Assembly: GCF_004770745.1 (NCBI RefSeq)
Contig: NZ_RQGD01000039.1
Span: forward strand, 1 to 64,000
From: Leptospira ognonensis
GTDB lineage: Bacteria; Spirochaetota; Leptospiria; Leptospirales; Leptospiraceae
Length of the DNA stretch: 64,000 nt
Direction of reading: 5' to 3'
Made by a program: the position numbers and the translations under genes
In this document: piece by piece, positions 54,116 to 63,735 of the stretch
Position numbering within the stretch: the stretch's first letter is position 1
How the letters are laid out: every line of letters begins with the position of its first letter
Notes under the pieces: generated by a model
The model's database searches: none
Told to the model about the DNA's origin: nothing
What the model saw: only the letters and a program-made list of their open reading frames with translations

Positions 54116-55210
54116 CTAATAGATGCGACGAATGGCGGTTGCGATCCTTTGGACATTGTCTTTTGTCAGGTTTGGATACACTGGTATGCAATGCCCTCTT
54201 TGGAAGAGTCTTTCCGCATTCGGATAATCTTGTTTGCTTTCTTCTAACACGTTATGAAGAGGTTCACCTATGGTGCGCTTGGTTCCGATGTGAATCGATT
54301 TAAAATACCTTTCTACTTCTTCATATCCCTGATTAGAAACCACAATAGGGAATCTATGAAATGTATCTTCCGCTGGATTTGCAAAATATGTTTCTAATCT
54401 TGAATTTTGTACAGCTTGTAGATAAGCGACCGCGATCTTTTTCTGTCGTTCTAAAATAACTCCAAGCTTTGAAAGTTGTTCGATCCCTAGTGCTGCTTGG
54501 TAATCGATCAAACTGTAATCAAATTTTGGTTCTCCTAAAATACGTCTGGAAGATACACCCGATTTTAGAGATTTGATCTGGTTTGATAGATTCGTATCGC
54601 TCGTTGTGATCATCGCACCATTACCAGTGGTGATCATATTTTCAGAATTCAACCCGCAGATAGAAACAACTGATTGTTTACTCACAGAGATAAGCTCAGA
54701 AGTGGCACCAATTGCCTCAGAATAATCTTCAATGATTGCCGTATCACCTAATTCATATTTGCTGACATTGATCAAAGATCCAAATGTGTGGTCAAAGATG
54801 GCAACCTTTGCACCAGATTCAGATCGTTTGCGGTTGAACTCCACTACATCTGGGTGGAAGGAATTTTTTCCCAAATCCACGAGCACGGGTTTTGCTTTTA
54901 GAAGGAAGATCGCATCTAGTGCGGATATCGGTGCAAAACTCGAAAGGATCACCGCGTCGCCAGGTCCCACGCCGAGTCCTAGCAATGTGAGGTGGTAGGC
55001 CGAGGTCAGGGAATTTGCGGAAATGGCATGCTTGAATTTAAACGTATGGCAGAAGGATTTTTCAAATCTCTCTACGATTTCGCCACTCGATAGGTGTTCA
55101 TCCACAAGGCATTCCAAAACACCTTTTAAATCCTCTCGTGAGAGGGTGGGCTTATGAAACTCGATTTCTTTTTGTTTTTTTAACGGTCTCTGTAATATTT
55201 CCGATGTCAT
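54116..55210 (-). CDS. DegT/DnrJ/EryC1-like protein lacking the catalytic lysine
   Basis: The 364-residue protein has the DegT fold: HKPTLSREDLKGVLECL, GEIVERFEKSF, LGVGPGDAVILSSFAPISA and the PLP-pocket Asp in AIIEDYSEAIGA. The usual Lys segment SxxK-x-I-T-T-G-E-G-G reads GLNSENMITTGNGA, with Asn or Glu in the Lys position and no lysine. A PLP Schiff base at the usual site is therefore impossible. ColD-type dehydratases replace the same Lys by His. Its activity is unknown. The ATG at 55210 with AAGGAAG eight bases upstream is preferred over 55249. Confidence 0.75.
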   Translation of the reverse strand: MTSEILQRPLKKQKEIEFHKPTLSREDLKGVLECLVDEHLSSGEIVERFEKSFCHTFKFKHAISANSLTSAYHLTLLGLGVGPGDAVILSSFAPISALDAIFLLKAKPVLVDLGKNSFHPDVVEFNRKRSESGAKVAIFDHTFGSLINVSKYELGDTAIIEDYSEAIGATSELISVSKQSVVSICGLNSENMITTGNGAMITTSDTNLSNQIKSLKSGVSSRRILGEPKFDYSLIDYQAALGIEQLSKLGVILERQKKIAVAYLQAVQNSRLETYFANPAEDTFHRFPIVVSNQGYEEVERYFKSIHIGTKRTIGEPLHNVLEESKQDYPNAERLFQRGHCIPVYPNLTKDNVQRIATAIRRIY

Positions 55211-55352
55211 CCAACAATCTTCCTTTATTATGTCTCTTAATTGAGCCATAATCGAATTATGTCACTTCCTTTTTCACTAATGGGAACATAATTTTGTGAA
55301 ACTAGAGCGAATGCCCAAAAAATGGGTTCTGTACTAGGTTTTCTCAGGGATT

Positions 55353-56630
55353 GTGGCAGATAGTATGCTCCGTTCTCGTATCGCAAAGAAACTCACGGAA
55401 GGAAATGGCATTCTCAGTTTGATGTCAGATCTCAGCGAAACCATCACACAGACAGGGGACGGAACTGCCTTTTTGGGCGGCGGGAATCCTGCAAAGATCC
55501 TTGAGGCGGAAAAAATCTACGAATCTGCCTTTTCAGAACTCGCAAACCAAAGAGATTTACTTGCGAACTTGTTTGGTGACTATGCCGGACCGATAGGAAA
55601 TAAAGACATCCGCGCATTAACCGCCGCTTACTTAAGCCAGAAATTGAATGCAAGTTTAACCTATGAACACATCGCATTTTTTAATGGGAGCCAAAACGCA
55701 TTTTCTTATTTACTCAATGCGTATTCAGGAAATATGGAGGATGGAAGTTTCAAAAAGATCTGTTTGCCCATTGTTCCAGAGTACATAGGTTATGCGGATC
55801 AAACTTGGGATGAAAATGTTTTCCAAGCGAACCTACCACAAATTGAAATCCTCTCTACGAATCGGTTTCGTTATCAAATTGATCAAAAGAAAATCAATCT
55901 AAATGACGTCGGGTGCATTGCTCTTTCCAGGCCCACCAATCCTACAGGAAATATAATCACATCCGAAGAGCTTACCTTTCTTTACACGGGTGCGAAAAAA
56001 TTTGACATCCCCCTTCTCATTGACCTGGCGTATGGAAATCCTTTTCCCAATTTGATTGGAAATTCAGATCCTGTCATGTTTGATCCTGGAAAAATTCTTT
56101 CTCTAAGTTTTTCAAAAGTTGGTTTACCAGGCATCCGTTTTGGCATCATCATCGCAGATCCCTATGTGATAGAAACGCTATCCGCCTTTGGCGCGGTCGG
56201 GAATCTGAGCTCTGGAAATGTAGGAGCAGAGCTTGCACGGATTTTTTGGGCAAATGATACCCTTACCAATATATCGAATAACATATTACGTCCGTATTAC
56301 GAAAAGAAATGTAAAGAAGCTTTGGAAATCCTTGATGAACGTTTTCAATCATATGGTATCGAGTATTCCATTCATTCTCCTGATGGTGGATTTTTTCTAT
56401 GGATTTACTTTCCTGAGTTGAAAATTTCAAACCAGGAACTTTACTCCTTATGCAAACTTGAGAAAGTGTACATAGTTTCAGGACATTATTTTTTTCCAGG
56501 GCTTTCTAATGATTTTTCGCACCGTGAAAAATGCATACGTTTGACATATTGTCGCAGTGCACAAGAAATAGCACGTGGGGCAGAAATTCTGGCAAAACTT
56601 GTTTCCCAATATAGTAAAAATGACATATGA
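55353..56630 (+). CDS. AvtA-like PLP aminotransferase (valine-pyruvate type)
   Basis: The 425-residue fold-type I aminotransferase has a PTNPTGN loop, ILSLSFSKVGLPGIRFG with the PLP Lys, DLAYGNPF, and a late GGFFLWIYFPEL. The head GNGILSLMSDLSE is typical of AvtA. It would exchange amino groups between valine or alanine and pyruvate. The start is GTG at 55353 with AGGG just before it, or ATG at 55365. It overlaps the next gene as ATGA and diverges from the DegT-like gene. Confidence 0.85.
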   Translation: MADSMLRSRIAKKLTEGNGILSLMSDLSETITQTGDGTAFLGGGNPAKILEAEKIYESAFSELANQRDLLANLFGDYAGPIGNKDIRALTAAYLSQKLNASLTYEHIAFFNGSQNAFSYLLNAYSGNMEDGSFKKICLPIVPEYIGYADQTWDENVFQANLPQIEILSTNRFRYQIDQKKINLNDVGCIALSRPTNPTGNIITSEELTFLYTGAKKFDIPLLIDLAYGNPFPNLIGNSDPVMFDPGKILSLSFSKVGLPGIRFGIIIADPYVIETLSAFGAVGNLSSGNVGAELARIFWANDTLTNISNNILRPYYEKKCKEALEILDERFQSYGIEYSIHSPDGGFFLWIYFPELKISNQELYSLCKLEKVYIVSGHYFFPGLSNDFSHREKCIRLTYCRSAQEIARGAEILAKLVSQYSKNDI

Positions 56631-58951
56631 ATGATGCGGATTTAATTGATATAAATGACCTAAAGAGCGATGATGCGGCACCGACGCCAGCAGATGTTCA
56701 AGCTCCCGTCTCACAATCCTACATCCAATTATCTGATGCGATTGGAAGTCTCACGCCTACAGCTCGTTGCATTTTAGATGAATTAAAAGACTGGCATAAA
56801 AGAGTCGAAAAACATGGCAGTAAAGAAATACATCCATCCTATCTGCTAACGCTCGATAAACTACCTGAAGCCCTTGGCAAATATACGAATCTTGGCTCAC
56901 AGGGAAAAACAGAAAATGCGATCCACCATGCTCTTCGCCTACTTCTCGATTTAGATCATAGAGGAGCGAACCGCGTGATGTATGTTTACCCTTACCTCAT
57001 TAAAAGTGGAAGCAAAATTACAAGCAAGATCGCACTCATCGCACCTCAGAAAGATAATAAGACCGACACCATTCCCTACCGACAAGCATGCTTTCGGTTT
57101 TCACAGGAATTGATCAAGATGTTACTCGACAACCGTTCCAAAAAAGGTAGAAACTGGGACGAAACTAATCCCGGCACTCTCCTCATCCAAAAAAACAAAG
57201 ATGGAAACCCTTGGTTGTATCCAAAGCTTGGCAGCCTTGAGTCTGAGATCACCTCCTTAGTTCGAAAAGGATTTGGAACTGTTCCTTACATACCTATGAC
57301 GGACTTCCTCATTGATTTTGTAAATTATGCAAAGGAACAAAATCTCGCGATTGGTATATTAAACGATTATCATATTGTCCTAGACCAGTTGGAAATTTTA
57401 CCCGATGGTAGTTTCAAGAAATTGCCTGAAGTGGTAAACCAGATTCTGGCGCACTTAGATGCATTAGAAACTTTTACGAAAGACCATTTGATGAAAATTG
57501 CTCGTGAAGCAAAATACGAAGTTTTTGTAGATAAGATGAACCAATACTTTCAAGATGAGATTTTCTCAAGCATCGAAGAGAAAATGAATCCTGAAGATAG
57601 AGTGAAACGATTTTTATCTTTATTAGAATCCTTTCCATTTGCGTCCCAAAAAGGGAACCAAGCACAGGTTATACGAGAAACCGTCGACACAGGAATGAAA
57701 ATTCTGAAACGTCTGAGCGAAGAAAAGGGATCTGTCATTCACAGAAAAGATGATAATATCTATTCTACGATGAAACAGTCAGTCATGTCAAAAATTCCAG
57801 AGTATACGAAAAACAACCACTCCTTACTGCGCATCAATTTTGAAGACGAAGTTGCGAGTGCAGGTATCACGTCACCTGAAAAAGCGAGTGAATACATCAA
57901 AAGATTAAAAGACGATGTCCTGTCAGAGTTCTCATACCAAGAAGAAAAATTATCAAACGGTAAATCGGTTTATTATGTGGTGGACCATGGTTATATGGCC
58001 GCAGTCATACACAAGTTAGCCTTTGAAAGCAAGGGAAATCCAGAGCTTAAAAAACAGCTTGAATTTGCCAAGACGATCAATCATCGACTTTCGAATCCAA
58101 AACATCCAGAGCTAAATAATAAATTAAGGCCCGATGCAATCGCAAAAATGAATGCGGGCGTAAAAGATTTAGAACATGAGGAAAGGGAATGGGAAAAATC
58201 CCAAGATATCAAAAGTAAGTTTAATGTTGTCCCGGGGCTCATGACTTTTTTTGTGTGTGTTCTTATGTTTATAACTGCCGCTTATTACTTGCGTTCGGCG
58301 GTGCCGATATTTTTCGGAGTCCCTTTTTCGATAGCGGCTGGTTTTATGGCCGCACTTTTTTTCCGCGAAAAGACCTCTGAAGAAATACGAGAAGATATTA
58401 AAAATTCAGGTAAATTCGGAAACGTGGGAGATTGGGGAAAATCGAGCGGTGGAGGAGGAGCCATGTCTAGTTCTTCTAGCGACGAAGAGCAGCCGACGAG
58501 CCAGAAAGAAGAAAAGATTGCCAATATCTATAAGGCAGCAGATAACTTTGTTTTCCCAAAACGATTTAATAAAATTACCGACAAAGTTTTAGATCCAAAG
58601 TCATTAAAAAGTAGAATCTACGAAAATTTAGATAATATCAAAAGAAACAACCTAACACTCGCAAAAGAAAAGAACGATGACAAGATTGCTTCTACCGTAG
58701 AATACGCGGTGTTACAGTCGGTCGCCACCATTCTGATTCCCGATGATGTGGCAGTAAAGGATATGCCTTCCACGATTTTGATCAACCGTAATGATTTAAA
58801 AGCCGCACTTTTCAGAGGTCAACTCGCTGATTTTTATCGTGAAGAAATGAACAAGAAAAAATTTGATAAGAAGCTCGTGAAGTATTATACTTATCTCATC
58901 AATACAGTCGAAATGGAATATTATAAATACTTACCGAAAAAACGAATCTAA
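56627..58951 (+). CDS. 774-aa protein with central membrane hairpin, function unknown
   Basis: The protein is large and mostly helical, with no signal peptide. Two hydrophobic segments lie at about 534-554 and 558-578 (FFVCVLMFITAAYYL and GVPFSIAAGFMAAL), giving a cytoplasmic N-terminal domain of about 530 residues and a C-terminal domain of about 190. A low-complexity linker GGGGAMSSSSSDEE lies at about 618-632. No known motif was recognised. The start overlaps the AvtA-like stop as ATGA, so co-expression is expected. Its stop is one base from the convergent gene stop. Confidence 0.7.
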   Translation: MNDADLIDINDLKSDDAAPTPADVQAPVSQSYIQLSDAIGSLTPTARCILDELKDWHKRVEKHGSKEIHPSYLLTLDKLPEALGKYTNLGSQGKTENAIHHALRLLLDLDHRGANRVMYVYPYLIKSGSKITSKIALIAPQKDNKTDTIPYRQACFRFSQELIKMLLDNRSKKGRNWDETNPGTLLIQKNKDGNPWLYPKLGSLESEITSLVRKGFGTVPYIPMTDFLIDFVNYAKEQNLAIGILNDYHIVLDQLEILPDGSFKKLPEVVNQILAHLDALETFTKDHLMKIAREAKYEVFVDKMNQYFQDEIFSSIEEKMNPEDRVKRFLSLLESFPFASQKGNQAQVIRETVDTGMKILKRLSEEKGSVIHRKDDNIYSTMKQSVMSKIPEYTKNNHSLLRINFEDEVASAGITSPEKASEYIKRLKDDVLSEFSYQEEKLSNGKSVYYVVDHGYMAAVIHKLAFESKGNPELKKQLEFAKTINHRLSNPKHPELNNKLRPDAIAKMNAGVKDLEHEEREWEKSQDIKSKFNVVPGLMTFFVCVLMFITAAYYLRSAVPIFFGVPFSIAAGFMAALFFREKTSEEIREDIKNSGKFGNVGDWGKSSGGGGAMSSSSSDEEQPTSQKEEKIANIYKAADNFVFPKRFNKITDKVLDPKSLKSRIYENLDNIKRNNLTLAKEKNDDKIASTVEYAVLQSVATILIPDDVAVKDMPSTILINRNDLKAALFRGQLADFYREEMNKKKFDKKLVKYYTYLINTVEMEYYKYLPKKRI

Positions 58952-58952
58952 C

Positions 58953-59576
58953 TCACTCCCATTCGATCATCCGCACTACATCTTTATAGCACTCCTCTCG
59001 TATGAGACTCTCTCCTTTGATCGGAGGGAGCCCAGAATACCAGGAGCCCGTAGGAAACTTTAAATCAATCCAGTAGGAAAAGAGATTGGCGGTGCCATTA
59101 TTATTTTTAACAGACAGATTCAGAAGATTGATGTCCGCAAGTCCTGTATCCTTGTAAAAGATCTCTCCATTTTTAGTCCGGATGCGTACTCGCTTGGGCC
59201 TTGCCTCAAAGGAAATTCCTTTTTTCTCTTCTTTCTTTTGTTTTAGTTCCCAGCTATCTATTTTTACCGATTCCACTTCCTCCCATTTCAATTTCTTCTT
59301 GTATTCGATTCCATCTTTTAGGTGCGAAAATTGAAAGCCCTCGCCCATACCGTCTGCTTCCCCGCGAATCGTTCGTCCATCACAGAGAGTGAGTGTTTGC
59401 ACGGATGTTTTTTTCTCACGTAGATCCCCTCTTGCATCCCGATCGTCTTTTTTTTCTTCTGAGGGTGATGTAGGTAAGGTCGGATCTTTGGGCGCGCGCG
59501 GCTCGGAGGATAAAATATAGAACGGGAAGAGTAGGATAGATAAAAGAAAGAGTCGAAAAAGGTTTGGGGAGATCAT
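58953..59576 (-). CDS. Exported protein of unknown function
   Basis: From the ATG at 59576 the 207-residue product has a signal peptide (LFRLFLLSILLFPFYILSS) and a highly charged Lys/Glu-rich linker (residues 35-60). A beta-rich domain follows, in which LCDGRTIRGEADGMGEGFQF resembles a small SH3/LSm-like barrel. Longer frames to 59594 or 59612 would overlap the divergent antiporter gene. No ribosome-binding site is clear for any start. Function is unknown. Confidence 0.6.
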   Translation of the reverse strand: MISPNLFRLFLLSILLFPFYILSSEPRAPKDPTLPTSPSEEKKDDRDARGDLREKKTSVQTLTLCDGRTIRGEADGMGEGFQFSHLKDGIEYKKKLKWEEVESVKIDSWELKQKKEEKKGISFEARPKRVRIRTKNGEIFYKDTGLADINLLNLSVKNNNGTANLFSYWIDLKFPTGSWYSGLPPIKGESLIREECYKDVVRMIEWE

Positions 59577-59592
59577 AGACTGGCGTTTACCC

Positions 59593-60624
59593 ATGGATGA
59601 ATTCTTACACAATAGCTTTCAAGCATTTCCACTCCCACTTCTCATACTGGTCATTGTCGCGTCTATCCTTTGTTTAGGAAAGGCCGCTGATGTACTCGTT
59701 GATGAAGCAGTTTCCCTTTCCCTGAGATGGGGTGTTCCGAAGATGATCATCGGTGCCACACTTGTAAGTTTGGGAACCACTTTGCCAGAGGTCTCGGTAT
59801 CCGTGCTGTCCGCACTCGAAGGCAATCCTGGAATCGCTCTCGGAAACGCTGTCGGTTCGATTATTTGTGACACAGGCCTGATACTTGGCATCGCCATATT
59901 AATTTCCCCACCAAGCATTGACAAACGTTTGGTGAACCGCCAAGGTTGGATACAAGTCGGTGCAGGATTTTTGTTGGTTCTTGCAGCCATCCCTTGGTTT
60001 GACCTGGGATCGATGTTCACAACTGGCGGACGGATCACACAACTCACAGGTTTTGTTTTTCTTGCACTCCTTCTCCAATACATCTATCTCAGCATCAGAT
60101 GGTCACGTAGTAAACCTGGTGAGTTAGAAGAAGGCCTTGATGATACAACAGAGATTGATACTTCCTCACTCGTTATTGTCATCATCAAACTAGTGATCGC
60201 TATAACAGTCGTCATACTCTCTTCTCAGGTTTTGATTCCAGCCGTAGAAATCACAGCCAAAATTTTATACATTCCTGATGCGATCATTGGCGCGACTCTC
60301 GTGGCTTTTGGGACATCGTTACCAGAACTTGTGACCGCCATCCAAGCTTCGCGGCGAGGTCATTCCGAACTAGCCATTGGAAATATCATAGGTGCCGACA
60401 TCCTAAATGTTCTGTTCGTATCTGGTGCTGCCGCTGCCGTTACCTCTAATGGACTCGAAGCACCGGTCAACTTTTTCCAATTCTATTTTCCAGCCATGAT
60501 CTTAGTTTTACTTGTGTTTAGAGCCGGGATTGCCATGTCAAAAGATACCATCAAACGTCCTATAGGTGTGATTCTCCTCATCATTTACCTGATCGCAACG
60601 GTTGCGGGTTACTTTTTCAAATAA
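59593..60624 (+). CDS. Na+/Ca2+-type (CaCA/YrbG family) antiporter
   Basis: The 343-residue protein has ten hydrophobic segments in two inverted repeats. Each repeat carries the alpha motif: IGATLVSLGTTLPEVSVS-type near residue 55 with GNAVGSIICD, and IIGATLVAFGTSLPELVTAI near 235 with GNIIGADILN. These are ion-binding Glu/Asn motifs of the CaCA family. It exports calcium or sodium in exchange for protons. Its 3' end overlaps dprA by eight bases. Confidence 0.93.
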   Translation: MDEFLHNSFQAFPLPLLILVIVASILCLGKAADVLVDEAVSLSLRWGVPKMIIGATLVSLGTTLPEVSVSVLSALEGNPGIALGNAVGSIICDTGLILGIAILISPPSIDKRLVNRQGWIQVGAGFLLVLAAIPWFDLGSMFTTGGRITQLTGFVFLALLLQYIYLSIRWSRSKPGELEEGLDDTTEIDTSSLVIVIIKLVIAITVVILSSQVLIPAVEITAKILYIPDAIIGATLVAFGTSLPELVTAIQASRRGHSELAIGNIIGADILNVLFVSGAAAAVTSNGLEAPVNFFQFYFPAMILVLLVFRAGIAMSKDTIKRPIGVILLIIYLIATVAGYFFK

Positions 60625-61579
60625 ACTCTACAAAGTATGCGCCTCGACCTAGAGGCGTAATATTTTTTTTTCTTTTAAAACTTCTTTCACTTTCTGCTAA
60701 TTTTTTCCATTCCTCGCTGACGAGTAGATTCTCGCCGAAAAAATTTGGTGTTTCGATCTTGCCGATTCCATCCGCGAGTACGGACCAATCCAATGATTCA
60801 GCACCATCACTAAGCAGCTGTTTGCCGCCTTCATTATCAAACTGTAGCTCGTGATCAAATACATGGATCTCGCGATTTTGAGAGAGTGCACTCATAGCTG
60901 TCGATAGTGTCCCCGATTTTTTGCCGGACTCCATGATATATACATCTGTGACAAGACCCGAGATGAGCCGGTTCCGTTTCGGGAAAGTCCACCTAGCCGG
61001 CTCTGTAGGAAAAATAAACTCCGATAGTAGGAGTGCGTTCGTTGAAGATTTGATTTGTTTGTAAAGATCTCGATTCCCTGGAGGATATTCTTCTTCAATG
61101 CTTGTTCCAAGGATTCCGATGACAGAAATCCCTTCAGACATGGCAACCTCAAACGACCGCCTGTCGATACCTAACGCCAAACCTGAAACAATACTCAGTT
61201 TAGGGATGTGCTCTCTCAGTTTCAGGACAAGTAATTTTGTGGCAAGGAGGGAAATCTGAGAAGCCTTCCTTGTCCCGACAATCGCGATGTGGTGTTTTTT
61301 TAAGAGAGAAAGATTACCAAGATACGAAAGCACAAGCGGTGGATCGTAGATTTCTCGAAGTAAGCTAGGGTAAGCAGGATCGTAGACATCAAGGAGACTG
61401 GGCATCTCTCGATTTTGAAATAGGGAACATTCCCTCTCAAACTTCACTCTCTCAGCGGGTGAAAGTAACTGTTTTAAACGGACAGAAAGGGCGTGAAGGG
61501 AATCGCATTCTCGCCAAATTCTCGTTCGATGACAAAAGGCAGCGATTCTAGGATGCGAAAAATACTCGCGAGGATACAC
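60617..61579 (-). CDS. dprA: DNA-processing protein DprA
   Basis: The 320-residue protein has the DprA Rossmann-like core: YPSLLREIYDPPLVLSYLGNL, AIVGTRKAS, SGLALGIDRRSFEVAMSEG, VIGILGTSIEEEYPPGN, and FPKRNRLISGL. DprA loads RecA on incoming single-stranded DNA in natural transformation. The start is GTG at 61579. The TPR lipoprotein gene ends 12 bases upstream, so the two are co-oriented. No late-competence gene lies nearby. Confidence 0.9.
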   Translation of the reverse strand: MYPREYFSHPRIAAFCHRTRIWRECDSLHALSVRLKQLLSPAERVKFERECSLFQNREMPSLLDVYDPAYPSLLREIYDPPLVLSYLGNLSLLKKHHIAIVGTRKASQISLLATKLLVLKLREHIPKLSIVSGLALGIDRRSFEVAMSEGISVIGILGTSIEEEYPPGNRDLYKQIKSSTNALLLSEFIFPTEPARWTFPKRNRLISGLVTDVYIMESGKKSGTLSTAMSALSQNREIHVFDHELQFDNEGGKQLLSDGAESLDWSVLADGIGKIETPNFFGENLLVSEEWKKLAESERSFKRKKNITPLGRGAYFVEFI

Positions 61580-61591
61580 CTACCAATAGGT

Positions 61592-62470
61592 CTAAGGATT
61601 TTGGTTTTGGCTCCGGATTTTATCTAAATTTTTTAAAACGTTTTGATAGGAAATATTTTCATTTAAAGATTCTTTAATGGCACCCTTATCTTTCATTTCC
61701 TCTAGCATGGATTTGATGCGAGTGTATTCCGACTTTGCAATATCTATCTTCCCGACCTGGTATAAAAAATTCGCTCTTGCAAATCTTGCAGGCACATTAT
61801 AAGGTTCGATTTTTAATATTTGATCGAGTAAAATAAAGGCATCATTCAATTCATCAAAACCATCATTGATTTTACCAGACCATGCCTCTCCTTTTAGGGA
61901 GGAGTCAAAATAAATAAGCGCGAGCTGGAAAGGAAACCTAGTATCTTTGGGATCCATTCTTGCTAGTTGTTTAAAAAGTCCTATGGCACGTTTTCTCCTC
62001 TCTGGTTCCCAACCCATATCTTTAGATGCATTGGCAAAGGCGATGGCTGCCTCATATAGCAATTGTTTATCGAGCTTTACCATAAGCATTGCTTTTTCAA
62101 AATAAGGAAGTGCGGATTCGAAATTATGAATCTCAAAGTCTTGGTTTTTTAGTTCTTCCCCAATGGCTTGCTTGTAGTATTTGGAACCCATTTCGAAGGA
62201 ACCAGATCGCATATAGCCGCGAGCGATCTTCCAGGAAAGAGCCCCCGCTTGATTTGATTTTTGGACGAGCTTACGTATCTTTCCGTCCATCTCTTCGATT
62301 TCTGCTTCTTCTAAAGCTAGCTTCTCTGACCAATTCACAAGGTCCGACTCAGCAGGCGGCTTTATGGCATTCTTTTTGTCCCAGCGAGATTTCGTTAGAT
62401 TTTGCCAAACATCACAAGATGCAAGGGGGAACAAGAGGAGCAAACAGATAAAGGGAAAGGTTTTCTCCAT
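61592..62470 (-). CDS. TPR-like lipoprotein
   Basis: From the ATG at 62470, with GAGAAG upstream, the 292-residue product begins with a lipoprotein signal (FPFICLLLLFPLASC, C19 as the acylated residue). The mature part is helical with tetratricopeptide-like repeats of about 34 residues (about 75-260): WKIARGYMRSGSFEMGSKYYKQAI is a clear one. Such proteins scaffold envelope complexes; the partner is unknown. The stop is 12 bases before the dprA start. Confidence 0.75.
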   Translation of the reverse strand: MEKTFPFICLLLLFPLASCDVWQNLTKSRWDKKNAIKPPAESDLVNWSEKLALEEAEIEEMDGKIRKLVQKSNQAGALSWKIARGYMRSGSFEMGSKYYKQAIGEELKNQDFEIHNFESALPYFEKAMLMVKLDKQLLYEAAIAFANASKDMGWEPERRKRAIGLFKQLARMDPKDTRFPFQLALIYFDSSLKGEAWSGKINDGFDELNDAFILLDQILKIEPYNVPARFARANFLYQVGKIDIAKSEYTRIKSMLEEMKDKGAIKESLNENISYQNVLKNLDKIRSQNQNP

Positions 62471-62533
62471 TTTTCTTCTCATAATGTTCGAATTTAGTTT
62501 CTTTCTTATGCCTGGCTAGAAAAAAATGAGATT

Positions 62534-62956
62534 ATGTCTCCTAGTTTTCAGCTGGTATCGGAAAGTCAGTGGCCCGAGCTCTGTGAATGGGATTCTCTCT
62601 GTTTTCCCGGAGAAGCCTGGAATGAAAAAATGTTACGAACTCATTTGGAATTCCATGCAGGTTATGTTTGGCTGGAAACAGAAGTAAAGGGTTATGCCCT
62701 CATTTGCGAAACCCCCTGGGAAGTTGAAATCTTTAGAATCGCGACTCTTCCCACCTATCGGAAACAAGGTGTTGCAAAATCAATTCTTGCTCATTTGTTT
62801 TCTACCTTTCCGAATAAAGATATTTTTCTCGAAGTAAAAGAACAAAATTTACCTGCCATCAATTTATATAAGAACATGGGATTTCGCATTTTAGAAACTC
62901 GCAAAAATTATTATCCTGATGGATCGACAGCAATTTTAATGACAAGGAAACCATAA
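62534..62956 (+). CDS. rimI: GNAT-family acetyltransferase (RimI-like)
   Basis: The 140-residue protein has the GNAT core: LYVWLETEVKGYALI, VEIFRIATLPTYRKQGVAKSIL with the acetyl-CoA-binding RxxGVA motif, and NLPAINLYKNMGFRILETRKNYY at the end. The last motif is typical of RimI, which acetylates the N-terminus of ribosomal protein S18. Alternative substrates are possible. SDR follows two bases later. Confidence 0.82.
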   Translation: MSPSFQLVSESQWPELCEWDSLCFPGEAWNEKMLRTHLEFHAGYVWLETEVKGYALICETPWEVEIFRIATLPTYRKQGVAKSILAHLFSTFPNKDIFLEVKEQNLPAINLYKNMGFRILETRKNYYPDGSTAILMTRKP

Positions 62957-62958
62957 AA

Positions 62959-63732
62959 ATGAAAAACGCATACGTTACGGGAGCCTCACAAGGCATCGGA
63001 AAAGAATTTGTTCGCGCACTTGCAAAAAATTACAATGTAATTCTCGTCTCACGCACGATAGCTGATTTAAACAAGGCCATTGCTGAAATCGAACCAACAG
63101 CCAAAGGTTTGCTCACTGCTCTATCCTTTGACCTTTCCAAAAAAAAATCTCAAGAAGATTTAGCCAAGATCCTTGAAAAAGATCCTGATTTCGAGCTGCT
63201 CGTAAACAATGCTGGGTTTGGTACGGTCGGTGAGTTTGCTTCTCTTGACTTAGAAAAAGAATTGGATGAGATCAATTTGAATGTGAAAGCACTCGTAACT
63301 CTCACACATGCGGCTCTAAAAGAGTTTAAGAAAAAGAAAAAAGGCTATATCATCAATGTGGCCTCGGTTGCAGGTTTCCTACCGGCACCAGGTAGCGCCA
63401 TTTATGCGGCAACAAAAGCCTTTGTGAAATCCTTTACAGAAGCCATCCACGAAGAAGCACATCCACACGGGATTTATGTCCAAGCACTCTGTCCTGGTCT
63501 CACTCACTCTGATTTTCACCAGCGAGCAGGGATCGAAAAATCCAAGTATCCTTCTTTTATGTGGCAAGATGCCTCTGAAGTTGTGGAGGAATCACTGAGT
63601 GCACTTCGTTCCAATAGCGCAGTCTGTGTCACAGGCACTGTCAACCAAGGTGTGGTTGGATTGACAGGACTTTTGCCGCGCTCTTGGGTCAGAAAGGGTG
63701 CCGGGAAATTTATGGATACGAGCGGAAAATAA
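62959..63732 (+). CDS. Short-chain dehydrogenase/reductase
   Basis: The 257-residue SDR has the NAD(P) motif TGASQGIGKEF (8-18), NNAGFG, and the catalytic Ser-Tyr-Lys in ASVAGFLPAPGSAIYAATKAF. The C-terminal domain is larger than in minimal SDRs and ends VGLTGLLPRSWVRKGAGKFM. Substrate is unknown; similarity to lipid-associated SDRs is possible. It is coupled with rimI and the DUF445 gene. Confidence 0.92.
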   Translation: MKNAYVTGASQGIGKEFVRALAKNYNVILVSRTIADLNKAIAEIEPTAKGLLTALSFDLSKKKSQEDLAKILEKDPDFELLVNNAGFGTVGEFASLDLEKELDEINLNVKALVTLTHAALKEFKKKKKGYIINVASVAGFLPAPGSAIYAATKAFVKSFTEAIHEEAHPHGIYVQALCPGLTHSDFHQRAGIEKSKYPSFMWQDASEVVEESLSALRSNSAVCVTGTVNQGVVGLTGLLPRSWVRKGAGKFMDTSGK

Positions 63733-63735
63733 CGA

